A stretch of DNA of 10,685 bases from CAZRIE01 sp964600075. GTDB lineage: Bacteria; Bacteroidota; Bacteroidia; Flavobacteriales; Flavobacteriaceae. The stretch is from the NCBI GenBank assembly GCA_964600075.1, contig CAZRIE010000136.1, forward strand, positions 1 through 10,685, read 5' to 3'. This document shows positions 1-6,346 of the stretch, piece after piece (within the stretch, counting starts at the first letter, position 1; every line of letters begins with the position of its first letter). The notes beneath the pieces were generated by a model, which made no database searches, was not told the DNA's origin, and worked only from the letters and a program-made list of their open reading frames with translations. The translations under genes were made by a program, and so were the position numbers.

Positions 1-606
1 CCTTACGAAAAAATGAAACTTCGACTACTGAATGCGGGTCATTCCGTATTGGGTATATTAGGTGCAATTCATGGACACAAAACAATCAATGCCTGTATGT
101 AGGACGAAACTTTCGTTACCTACTTGCGAGCGTTTATGGATACCGAAGCCACCCCGGTACTGGATGCCCTGGAAGGGATTGATTTAAATGGATATAAAGA
201 CAGTTTACAGGAGCGCTTTGCCAATCTCACTATAAAGGACAGCGTTAGCCGCATTTGTTCGGAAAGTTCGGCCAAGTTGCCCAAATTTTTAATTGCTGCC
301 CTTCAAGAAAATTTAGCTAGGAAGGGAAGCATTCAATTTGCCATTTTGGTAATTGCTGCCTGGTGCTACTATAGTGATAAGGGAATCGATAAAGATGGGC
401 AACCAATCGAAATTATTGATGCCATGTGTGCCGAACTTCACCAAGCGGCCGAACAAACAGAAACCGACTCGCTAGCATTTGTAAAACAGAAAGCTCTCTT
501 TGGCAATCTTTCCAAAAATGAGCGATTTACAAGGTCATACATTGATATGGTTCAGAAAATCTATGAGGATGCCAACATTAAAAAGTATATGCAACACATG
601 ATTTGA
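1..606 (+). pseudogene. Mannitol/fructuronate-type polyol dehydrogenase, 5'-truncated by the window, with an in-frame TAG
   Basis: This is the C-terminal half of a polyol-specific long-chain dehydrogenase (mannitol 2-dehydrogenase / fructuronate reductase / mannonate oxidoreductase family), NAD(P)-dependent cytosolic enzymes that interconvert ketoses or keto-acids and polyols. The frame is open from base 1 and carries the family's catalytic triad: Lys (16-18), Asn (31-33) and His (40-42) in KLRLLNAGH, with the usual K-x4-N-x2-H spacing. A TAG at 100-102 interrupts it in the same frame. Conserved-looking sequence continues afterwards (DETFVTYLRAFMDTEATPVL, then a KIPKF-like KLPKF helix region) to the TGA at 604-606, so there is no frameshift. 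A restart at TTG 124 would lack the catalytic residues and is not credible as an enzyme. A recent nonsense mutation or a base-call error are the simplest explanations. The exact substrate cannot be set from this part. Confidence 0.72.
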
Positions 607-826
607 AAACTTACAATTTGCATAACCAATACACGGAACATTTTATGAAATCTGAGTTTTCTCTAGATAGCAATTGCAACTATTCAAAATCTCCGGATCT
701 GTGAAATTGCAAAAAGGTGAAACTGATTTTTGTCAATTAATCTATAATTTCAATGTTTTCCATTTAAAAAACCCTCCAATACCGTACGTCGGCAAAAGTA
801 CATTTGAATACATTTTTATTTGGAAT

Positions 827-2296
827 CTAATTTTTAGTTATCTGTTGCTCAAAGGCGGCATCGTACTGAAGGTTTTTTGTTGCGGGCACGGCTGCATGGG
901 TTTTTTCTCGCCATTCATTTAGTTTTTTGAGCAGTTCCTGTGCTTTTACCGGATTTTCTTCGGAAAGGTTATGTTCTTCGCCTATATCGGATTTCAGATT
1001 ATAGAGCTCCAATACCCCATCCTCGAAATATTCATGTAATTTCCATTCGCCCGATATAATTACGGATCCAGGGCGAGTACGGAAAAGGGGGTCGCGACCA
1101 TCGTCTTTCTGTTTACTATAATACTGCAAATAAATGGGGAAATGAAAGAAAAGATTCCGCTTCCCAAGTGCTGCGCCCTGGAAAATAGGCCGAAGATCTA
1201 TTCCATCGAGCAACTTTATCTTTTTTTGAGGATTGGCAATGTGTTGGAGCGTGGGATAGAAGTCCAGGTTGCTTATCAGCTCTTTGGAGGTGGAATTGGG
1301 CGCTACCTTCCCTGGCCATTTAATAATCAATGGCACTCGGATTCCTCCTTCATAATAAGAACCTTTCCCCGCCCGTAAAGGGTTTTGTTCCGAAATGGCG
1401 CGTATACCTCCATTGTCCGAGGTGAAAATGAGTAGTGTGTGTTTTTCCAATCCATTTTTCTTGAGATGGGATAGTAGCTTGCCAACATTTTCATCCATAG
1501 CGGCAACCATAGCAGCATAATCAGGTCTATTTTGACCATTTGAGCCTTTTTTGTTCTTGAATTTTTCGATGAGTTTCTCTTTGCCCATAATAGGCGTATG
1601 TACCGTATAAAAGGGCAGATAAAGAAAGAAGGTGGTATCCTTGTATTTTTCTACAAAACTGATTGCTTCATTGGTGAGGCGGTCGGTCAAATATTCTCCC
1701 TTTGGACCATCGGTAATATGATCGATAGTATAAGGTGAAAAGTAGCCGTCCTTTCCGGGGTTACCTCGGGAACTACCCCCGACATTTACATCTATGCCCT
1801 GCTTTTCAGGATTCTCTCCCACATGCCATTTACCAAAACTTCCGGTAACGTATCCGGCCGATTTCAACATTTGAGGCAGCGTATAGGTAGTGTCAATTAG
1901 ATGCTTCGTGTTTTTTATGGGGATGATTTTACGTGTCTTTGGATTGCCCCTATCAGATGGACTAACGGTATAGACCCCGTGCCGTGGGGTGTTAAGCCCT
2001 GAAAGAAGACAGGCACGGCTGGGAGCGCAATTGGCTGCCCCTGCATAGGCGTTGTAAAACACCATCCCTTCTTTTGCCAAGGCATCTAAATTCGGAGTTT
2101 CATAGTACTCACTTCCCATAAAACCAAGGTCTTTCCAACCCAAATCATCTACGTTAATCACTATAATGTTCGGTTTGGTAGATGAGTCGGCTAGCTTCTT
2201 TTCAACACAGCCTGAGGTGATAATTAAAGCACAAAAGCTCAGGAATATCTTAGCAACTTTCCAGCTGATTGACTTTTTGACTAGGAAAAGATCCAT
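827..2296 (-). CDS. Lipoprotein sulfatase, Cys-type (CAPSR motif), S1 family
   Basis: This is a type I formylglycine-dependent sulfatase that hydrolyses sulfate esters, probably on a sulfated glycan. From the ATG at 2296 it has 489 residues. The N-terminus (KKSISWKVAKIFLSFCALIITSGC) is a signal peptide with a loose lipobox and candidate lipidated Cys30, predicting an envelope lipoprotein. Cys90-Ala-Pro-Ser-Arg94 is the formylglycine motif. Asp50-Asp51, Asp294-Asn295 (TSDNGG), Lys156/His158 (GKWHVG), His233 and Lys311 fit the calcium and sulfate-binding positions of the family. The C-terminal subdomain (GEWKL ... ELYNL) is complete. An in-frame TTG at 2320 would add eight residues, but I prefer the ATG because it gives a normal-length signal peptide. 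The gene lies 196 bases downstream of the second sulfatase and may share a transcript. The substrate is not determinable here. Maturation needs an anSME enzyme not seen in the window. Confidence 0.93.
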   Translation of the reverse strand: MDLFLVKKSISWKVAKIFLSFCALIITSGCVEKKLADSSTKPNIIVINVDDLGWKDLGFMGSEYYETPNLDALAKEGMVFYNAYAGAANCAPSRACLLSGLNTPRHGVYTVSPSDRGNPKTRKIIPIKNTKHLIDTTYTLPQMLKSAGYVTGSFGKWHVGENPEKQGIDVNVGGSSRGNPGKDGYFSPYTIDHITDGPKGEYLTDRLTNEAISFVEKYKDTTFFLYLPFYTVHTPIMGKEKLIEKFKNKKGSNGQNRPDYAAMVAAMDENVGKLLSHLKKNGLEKHTLLIFTSDNGGIRAISEQNPLRAGKGSYYEGGIRVPLIIKWPGKVAPNSTSKELISNLDFYPTLQHIANPQKKIKLLDGIDLRPIFQGAALGKRNLFFHFPIYLQYYSKQKDDGRDPLFRTRPGSVIISGEWKLHEYFEDGVLELYNLKSDIGEEHNLSEENPVKAQELLKKLNEWREKTHAAVPATKNLQYDAAFEQQITKN

Positions 2297-2384
2297 TCCG
2301 AAAATATGTACTTGTTTCAAGTTTTTAGGCTTTATGGAAAGCTAAGCGTTTGAGCTTAATACGTCGCCAGAACGTAAAGATATT

Positions 2385-2399
2385 TTATCGACCCGATAA
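2385..2399. repeat. Short inverted repeat TTATCG-acc-CGATAA upstream of the CAPSR sulfatase
   Basis: Two perfect 6-base arms are separated by three bases, in the gap between the two sulfatase genes and about 90 bases upstream of the ATG at 2296. It could be a small operator or a weak hairpin. With an AT-rich stem and no adjacent T-tract it is not a convincing terminator. I see no clear TAnnTTTG element for the minus-strand gene in this gap. Confidence 0.3.
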
Positions 2400-2492
2400 T
2401 TACTGTTACAGATGTCTCAAAAACAGGTGTAAATTATTGAAATGAAGTCGCTTGGCACAAAATAATGAATTTTTTATTCGACGTATTCCTAT

Positions 2493-4043
2493 TTATTTCC
2501 GACTTCTCCCTTCCTCTTTAATTTCTTCCAATTTTTCTTTTAGCCTTTGGGTTATTTCAGGATAATCGGCATAAACATTCCTTGTTTCTGATGGATCTTT
2601 CTTTAAATTATATAATTGGCCAACAGGTTCACCGGGTTTAGGTTCATAGGTTGCCGGGATAGAAAATCCTCCTGAACCTCTTTTTTCAATGAGTTTCCAA
2701 TCTCCTTCTCTTATTGCAAAATGACCTCCTGATGAATGATGAACGATGGGTATTTCTTTCTCAATAGTATTTTTATCACTTAAAAGAACAGGAAGAATAC
2801 TTTGACTATCTTCTGCTGTATGTTCATCTAATTTTACGCCAAGGACCTCGGCACAGGTTGCCATAAAATTTGTCAACGTAGTCTTAAAATTGCTTTTACT
2901 TCCAGCCTCTATTTTTCCTGGCCACCGCACAATAAATGGGATTCTGTGACCACCTTCATAGGCATCTGCTTTCATACCCCGATATATAGAAGCCGCTTTG
3001 TGATCAAACCTTTCTATAAAATCCGGTTTCCAAAAAGGCCCATTGTCACTTGTAAAAATAACGATGGTGTTATCTGAAATGCTCATCTCTTCTAAACTCT
3101 TTAAAAAATCACCAACTTGGGCATCTACCATTTGTACAAAATCGCCGTATTGTCCTGCTCCAGAATTTCCATCATAATTTGGCTTAGGAACCCATGGTGA
3201 ATGTGGGGCAGCCAGAGGTAAATAGAGAAAAAATGGATCCTCGTCATTAGCATGAGTTTCAACAAATTTTTTACCCTGATTTATAAATTTTGGTAAGACT
3301 TCATAAAAATCGAAGCTTTTGGTAACTCGGCCCGGTCTCCAGAACGCTCCAGTGGCATAGGATCCGGTATCCAGATCATTACCCGGTGTATGTTCGTTTG
3401 GTAGCTCTGTTAAAACATCGTTCTCCAAATAGCAATACGGCTCCATATCCAATGAGGCCGGTAATATGTAACTGTAGTCAAAGCCATGGTCTAAAGGTCC
3501 GTCCGTAGGTTTTTTGGTGAAATCTACCCAGTCTCCATTCATTTGGGTGACCATCCCATATTCATTTGCAGTTGTAGTCTTACTGTTTATCGAATCTTTG
3601 AATTCTTCCTTTAATATCCAATCCAATCCAAGGTGCCACTTGCCAACAACTCCTGTGGTATAGTCATTGTCTTGTAAAAGTGACGCAACTGTTGTCCGCT
3701 CCCTTTCCAGTAATGCCTTCCCATATCCTCTTAGTACGCCTTGAGGCAATTTGCTCCTCCAGCAATATCTCCCTGTGAGGATACCATAGCGAGTAGGAGT
3801 ACAAACTGAGGAGGGAGAATGAGCGTCGCTGAAACGCATACCTTGAGAGGCCAACCTGTCTATATTGGGTGTTTTTATTTTAGATGCCGAATTGTAAATT
3901 GATACATCTCCATAGCCTAAATCATCCGCCAAAATATAGACAATATTGGGTTTCTTTATAACCGCTTTTTTCTGGCACGATATACCCATTACTCCAACGA
4001 GTACAGTTAAAGTAATCAGTCCAGCTATTTTTTCTTTCTTCAT
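2493..4043 (-). CDS. Exported arylsulfatase-like sulfatase, Cys-type (CTPTR motif), S1 family
   Basis: This is a second type I sulfatase, 516 residues from an ATG at 4043 with AGAA just upstream. The N-terminus (MKKEKIAGLITLTVLVGVMG) is a signal peptide. Cys23 follows as a weak lipobox (GISC), so lipoprotein or cleaved export are both possible. The formylglycine motif is Cys81-Thr-Pro-Thr-Arg85 in VCTPTRYGILTGRY. Metal-site candidates are Asp40-Asp41 and Asp333-Asn334. Lys135/His137 (GKWHLG), His281 and Lys358 (MKADAYEGGHR) fit the active site. The CTPTRYG-LTGRYCWR signature differs clearly from the CAPSR neighbour and from memory resembles arylsulfatase-A-like subfamilies. I do not assign a subfamily number or substrate. 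The gene lies 140 bases downstream of the HisC-like gene on the same strand. Sampled stretches here are visibly more AT-rich than parts of the CAPSR sulfatase gene. Confidence 0.94.
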   Translation of the reverse strand: MKKEKIAGLITLTVLVGVMGISCQKKAVIKKPNIVYILADDLGYGDVSIYNSASKIKTPNIDRLASQGMRFSDAHSPSSVCTPTRYGILTGRYCWRSKLPQGVLRGYGKALLERERTTVASLLQDNDYTTGVVGKWHLGLDWILKEEFKDSINSKTTTANEYGMVTQMNGDWVDFTKKPTDGPLDHGFDYSYILPASLDMEPYCYLENDVLTELPNEHTPGNDLDTGSYATGAFWRPGRVTKSFDFYEVLPKFINQGKKFVETHANDEDPFFLYLPLAAPHSPWVPKPNYDGNSGAGQYGDFVQMVDAQVGDFLKSLEEMSISDNTIVIFTSDNGPFWKPDFIERFDHKAASIYRGMKADAYEGGHRIPFIVRWPGKIEAGSKSNFKTTLTNFMATCAEVLGVKLDEHTAEDSQSILPVLLSDKNTIEKEIPIVHHSSGGHFAIREGDWKLIEKRGSGGFSIPATYEPKPGEPVGQLYNLKKDPSETRNVYADYPEITQRLKEKLEEIKEEGRSRK

Positions 4044-4183
4044 TTCTATATAATAGTACTATGTTGATTTTGATTTTTTTTAAGCAGCATACATTCTTTC
4101 TTTGAAATTAACTTGAAGAAATATACTTGACTTATATGTTGTGTTATATTTTATTTTAATGCCGATAATTAGGTTTTTCTATT

Positions 4184-5281
4184 TTATGTCTTCCACAGTT
4201 TAATCAACACATTAGTGAATTCTTTGGTTTCCTCAACGGTTCCCATACTAACCCTACACCAATTTTTACCAAGATAATTGCGAATACCTATTAGTATTCC
4301 TTGACTTTTCATATCCACGCTAAATTCCCCCTGATATTTTGAGACATCAAAAAGAACGAAACTGGTCTGTGAAGGTATATAGTCAATTCCCAATCCATAC
4401 AGCGCCGCTTCGACTATGGCTTTTGATTCTGTATTTTTTTGAACCACAAAATCTATAAAATCTTGGTCATCAAGAGCAGCCTGTGCAGCGGAAAAGGCAG
4501 GCGAAGATATTGGTAGACCTGCAAAGATCATATACTTTTCCAATTCATTGACCCAGTCTGAATGTGCAAAGCCATAACCGATACGCAAGCCCGCTAAGCC
4601 ATATGCTTTAGAGAATGTCTTAATAACCATAACCTTGGGGTTTACGATCATGTCAATCATAGATTCACTCTTATCGCAAAATTCGAGATAGGCTTCATCG
4701 ACCAGTACGTAGGAGTATTGGCTGGCCGCGATAATAAATTGCCTTAGTTCTTGAGAAGGTACAGCGGTGCCAGTAGGGTTGTTCGGATTAACGATATACA
4801 CCAATCCCGGGTGTTCTCGGGTCTTATCCAAAATGCCACTTAAATCGAGGGAATGGTCAGTTCTCAAAGGCACATAGTGCGTCTTTCTTTGAAACTTGGT
4901 CAACATGGCGGGTAAAATATCAAAGGTAGGTTTGGCCGTAGTCACCTCACCCTTTTTATGTAACATAAAATGGCCTATTGCCTCTAACAAACCAGACGAA
5001 CCCGAACCCAATAAGACCTGATCTTTATCAAGACCGAACCGATTTGCTACAGACTTTTTTAGTTCAGGTATTGAGGCAAAGGCATATCTATTGACTTCTT
5101 TTCCTGCCGCATAAAATACTTTCGATACCTTTTCTGAGCATCCATAGGGGTTTTCGTTAGCATTCAACCGAAGATACTTTTCTTCTATATCGGCCACTGG
5201 TATTGTGGTTCCCAAATGAGGATACACTACGAGCCCCGCAGAACCGATGGTTGCCCGTGATATCCAGTTCCTTCTATCCAT
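4184..5281 (-). CDS. HisC-like PLP aminotransferase with a twin-arginine (Tat) signal peptide
   Basis: This is a fold-type I, class II (HisC-like) pyridoxal-phosphate aminotransferase of 365 residues. The core is intact: LNANENPYG at 39-47 (substrate-facing N-terminal motif of HisC), NPNNPTG at 165-171, VDEAY with Asp195, the PLP Schiff-base Lys225 in KTFSKAYGLAGLRIGYG, phosphate-binding Arg233, and the C-terminal carboxylate-binding Arg343 in WCRVSMG. What is unusual is the N-terminus: MDRRNWISRATIGSAGLVV has Arg3-Arg4 and a short hydrophobic stretch, as in Tat signals of Bacteroidota. Tat exports folded, cofactor-loaded proteins, which would suit a PLP enzyme. The gene is first in a minus-strand run with two sulfatases and has no his-operon neighbours, so histidine biosynthesis is unlikely. 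The true amino donor and acceptor are unknown. The start ATG is needed to keep the RR motif. Confidence 0.9.
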   Translation of the reverse strand: MDRRNWISRATIGSAGLVVYPHLGTTIPVADIEEKYLRLNANENPYGCSEKVSKVFYAAGKEVNRYAFASIPELKKSVANRFGLDKDQVLLGSGSSGLLEAIGHFMLHKKGEVTTAKPTFDILPAMLTKFQRKTHYVPLRTDHSLDLSGILDKTREHPGLVYIVNPNNPTGTAVPSQELRQFIIAASQYSYVLVDEAYLEFCDKSESMIDMIVNPKVMVIKTFSKAYGLAGLRIGYGFAHSDWVNELEKYMIFAGLPISSPAFSAAQAALDDQDFIDFVVQKNTESKAIVEAALYGLGIDYIPSQTSFVLFDVSKYQGEFSVDMKSQGILIGIRNYLGKNWCRVSMGTVEETKEFTNVLIKLWKT

Positions 5282-5646
5282 TATATTGCTATTTCGATTT
5301 TAAGATAGACAATATTTTCATAAAATATACCAGATTACACCGACCTATTTTTATATCAAGTTTTGTGTTGAAGATTTAAATGGATGACTAGTTTAAGTGT
5401 GTTACCTAATCCGGCTTTCTATTTCTTAGTATTCGATTTCTATGGGTTAAGAAAGAAACCAGCAGCAAAGGCCTTTCTTTCATCTTTAATAGATTAACCT
5501 ATAATGTGGGCAACCCTCTCATGTTCATTTTAGACTTGCTTATCACAAATCTGATGGATAGTTTATTAGTTTTCACTATCAATTGATTTTTTAAAATAGG
5601 GACCTCGAGCTGTAAAATGAGATTGAACCATTTTTCCGAATTTTGA
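5282..5646. other. Non-coding divergent spacer between the HisC-like gene and the nor region
   Basis: About 365 bases of AT-rich DNA with frequent stops in all frames and no recognisable gene, tRNA or repeat family. It should hold the promoter of the minus-strand HisC-like gene, but I see no good match to the Bacteroidetes -7 element on that strand. Visible small structures are GAAAGAAA/TTTCTTTC arms at 5451-5458 and 5474-5481, GATAGT/ACTATC arms at 5557-5562 and 5575-5580, and the palindrome ATCAATTGAT at 5578-5587. None is compelling by itself. Confidence 0.5.
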
Positions 5647-5769
5647 TATTTCGCCCTGTTGAGTTTTACCGGAGCGGTATTCCATCAATTCTTCGGCATC
5701 AATTTAGGCCTTATGATGTCCATGGCAGCGCTTCTTTTATCGACGACCTTGCTATCTTTTTTTTTAATT

Positions 5770-5785
5770 TATGACAAATATCATA
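5770..5785. promoter_or_regulatory. Candidate Crp/Fnr-family operator upstream of norC
   Basis: TATGACAAATATCATA is a perfect 5-base inverted repeat with a 6-base spacer (TATGA-N6-TCATA). Its core TGA-N6-TCA is shared by the Crp (TGTGA-N6-TCACA) and Fnr/NnrR (TTGA-N6-TCAA) site families. The centre is at 5777.5, close to -41.5 from a start inferred a few bases after the -7 element at 5807-5814. This is the class II activator position. NO reductase genes in other bacteria are commonly controlled by Crp/Fnr-family NO sensors, which makes this plausible. The regulator itself is not in the window. Confidence 0.4.
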
Positions 5786-5806
5786 TTCTGCTCCATGACG
5801 TAGGTA

Positions 5807-5814
5807 TATTTTTG
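5807..5814 (+). promoter_or_regulatory. norC: Candidate Bacteroidetes -7 element (TAnnTTTG) for norC
   Basis: TATTTTTG matches the TAnnTTTG -7 consensus of Bacteroidetes primary-sigma promoters and ends 46 bases before the norC ATG. No TTG is found at the expected -33 distance, which fits a promoter that needs an activator. The inferred transcript start is near 5818-5820, leaving a leader of about 40 bases. Confidence 0.4.
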
Positions 5815-5860
5815 AAATTAAAGATAAAAAAGTCTTTTAATAATCTAAATTCCAACCAGT

Positions 5861-6319
5861 ATGCTATCAAAAAAACAAGCGCGCGCCTTCTTTTTGGGGG
5901 GAACATTGGTCACTTTCCTCGCGTTTATAGGATTGACCATTTTTTCCTTTAGTAAAGAACAAGATCAAACTAATCATGAAAACATTACCGAACAAGTTGT
6001 AAGAGGAAAAAAAATCTGGGAATCGAACAACTGCATGGGCTGCCATACCATTTTAGGAGAGGGCGGCTATTATGCCCCCGAACTGACCAAAGTTATAGAA
6101 CGACGGGGTCCGGCCTATATCAAAACGGTTCTTATGTACCCGATGCCATGGGCGCCCAACGGTCGAAAAATGGTCGCCTATGGCTTTTCTGAAGAAGAGG
6201 CCGCCGATATGATCGCTTTTTTCGAATGGATCGGCGAAATAGACCTCAACGGCTTCGACCGTGTCGTATCTCCATTGGCAAAAGGGGAGGATCCATTGGC
6301 GCCAGCTACCGACGAATAA
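5861..6319 (+). CDS. norC: Nitric oxide reductase cytochrome c subunit NorC
   Basis: This is the small subunit of cytochrome-c-type NO reductase, which passes electrons from periplasmic donors to NorB for 2 NO + 2 e- + 2 H+ -> N2O + H2O. It has 152 residues, the normal length. Residues 9-30 form one uncleaved N-terminal transmembrane anchor, leaving the heme domain in the periplasm. Heme c attaches at Cys58-Met-Gly-Cys61-His62, within the NorC-typical stretch CMGCHTILGEGGYYAPELT, followed by RRGP. The distal Met ligand is probably Met104 in GRKMVAYGFS. The ATG at 5861 is chosen because it gives the full anchor. norB follows after 27 bases, so the two are almost certainly co-transcribed. Candidate promoter elements lie at 5770-5814. 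Confidence 0.96.
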   Translation: MLSKKQARAFFLGGTLVTFLAFIGLTIFSFSKEQDQTNHENITEQVVRGKKIWESNNCMGCHTILGEGGYYAPELTKVIERRGPAYIKTVLMYPMPWAPNGRKMVAYGFSEEEAADMIAFFEWIGEIDLNGFDRVVSPLAKGEDPLAPATDE

Positions 6320-6346
6320 TAATAACAAATCTAAATAACCACAATA

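Larger units (their letters stand above)
5647..5952 (+). pseudogene. Possible remnant of a polytopic membrane protein upstream of norC
   Basis: After a TGA at 5644-5646 the frame is open to 5952. From about 5647 to 5780 it encodes a strongly hydrophobic stretch (ALLSFTGAVFHQFFG, then two helices' worth of Leu/Met/Ala/Thr ending LLSFFLIYDK), followed by a Lys/Asn-rich tail. The first part is richer in GC than the spacer on its left and looks like the last transmembrane segments of a transporter, for example an MFS protein, but I cannot identify a family. No upstream coding sequence joins it, and the only starts are TTG 5659 and internal ATGs, without a clear ribosome site. The end of the frame runs into norC, where the norC frame is clearly the real one. 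It may be a decayed gene end, a small membrane protein or a chance frame. The candidate norC promoter lies within it. Confidence 0.3.

Noticed and set aside
674..922. Plus-strand open frame of 82 codons near the end of the CAPSR sulfatase
   Set aside because: It starts at a non-ATG codon in AT-rich spacer, overlaps the sulfatase 3' end antisense, and its translation has no recognisable domain.
2297..2320. Upstream TTG start for the CAPSR sulfatase
   Set aside because: It adds eight residues before a signal peptide that is already complete from ATG 2296.
4184..5281. HisC-like gene as the histidine-biosynthesis enzyme
   Set aside because: The Tat-like N-terminus and absence of his neighbours argue against a cytosolic biosynthetic role, although the fold and motifs are HisC-like.
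5451..5481. GAAAGAAA/TTTCTTTC inverted repeat as a terminator
   Set aside because: The stem is AT-rich with a 15-base loop, and no gene ends nearby on either strand.
5578..5587. ATCAATTGAT as an Fnr box
   Set aside because: The Fnr half-sites are in the wrong order and spacing (ATCAA then TTGAT with no gap) compared with TTGAT-N4-ATCAA.
6053..6328. Antisense open frame across norC
   Set aside because: It is a shadow of the strongly supported norC coding frame, with low-complexity translation and no start context.
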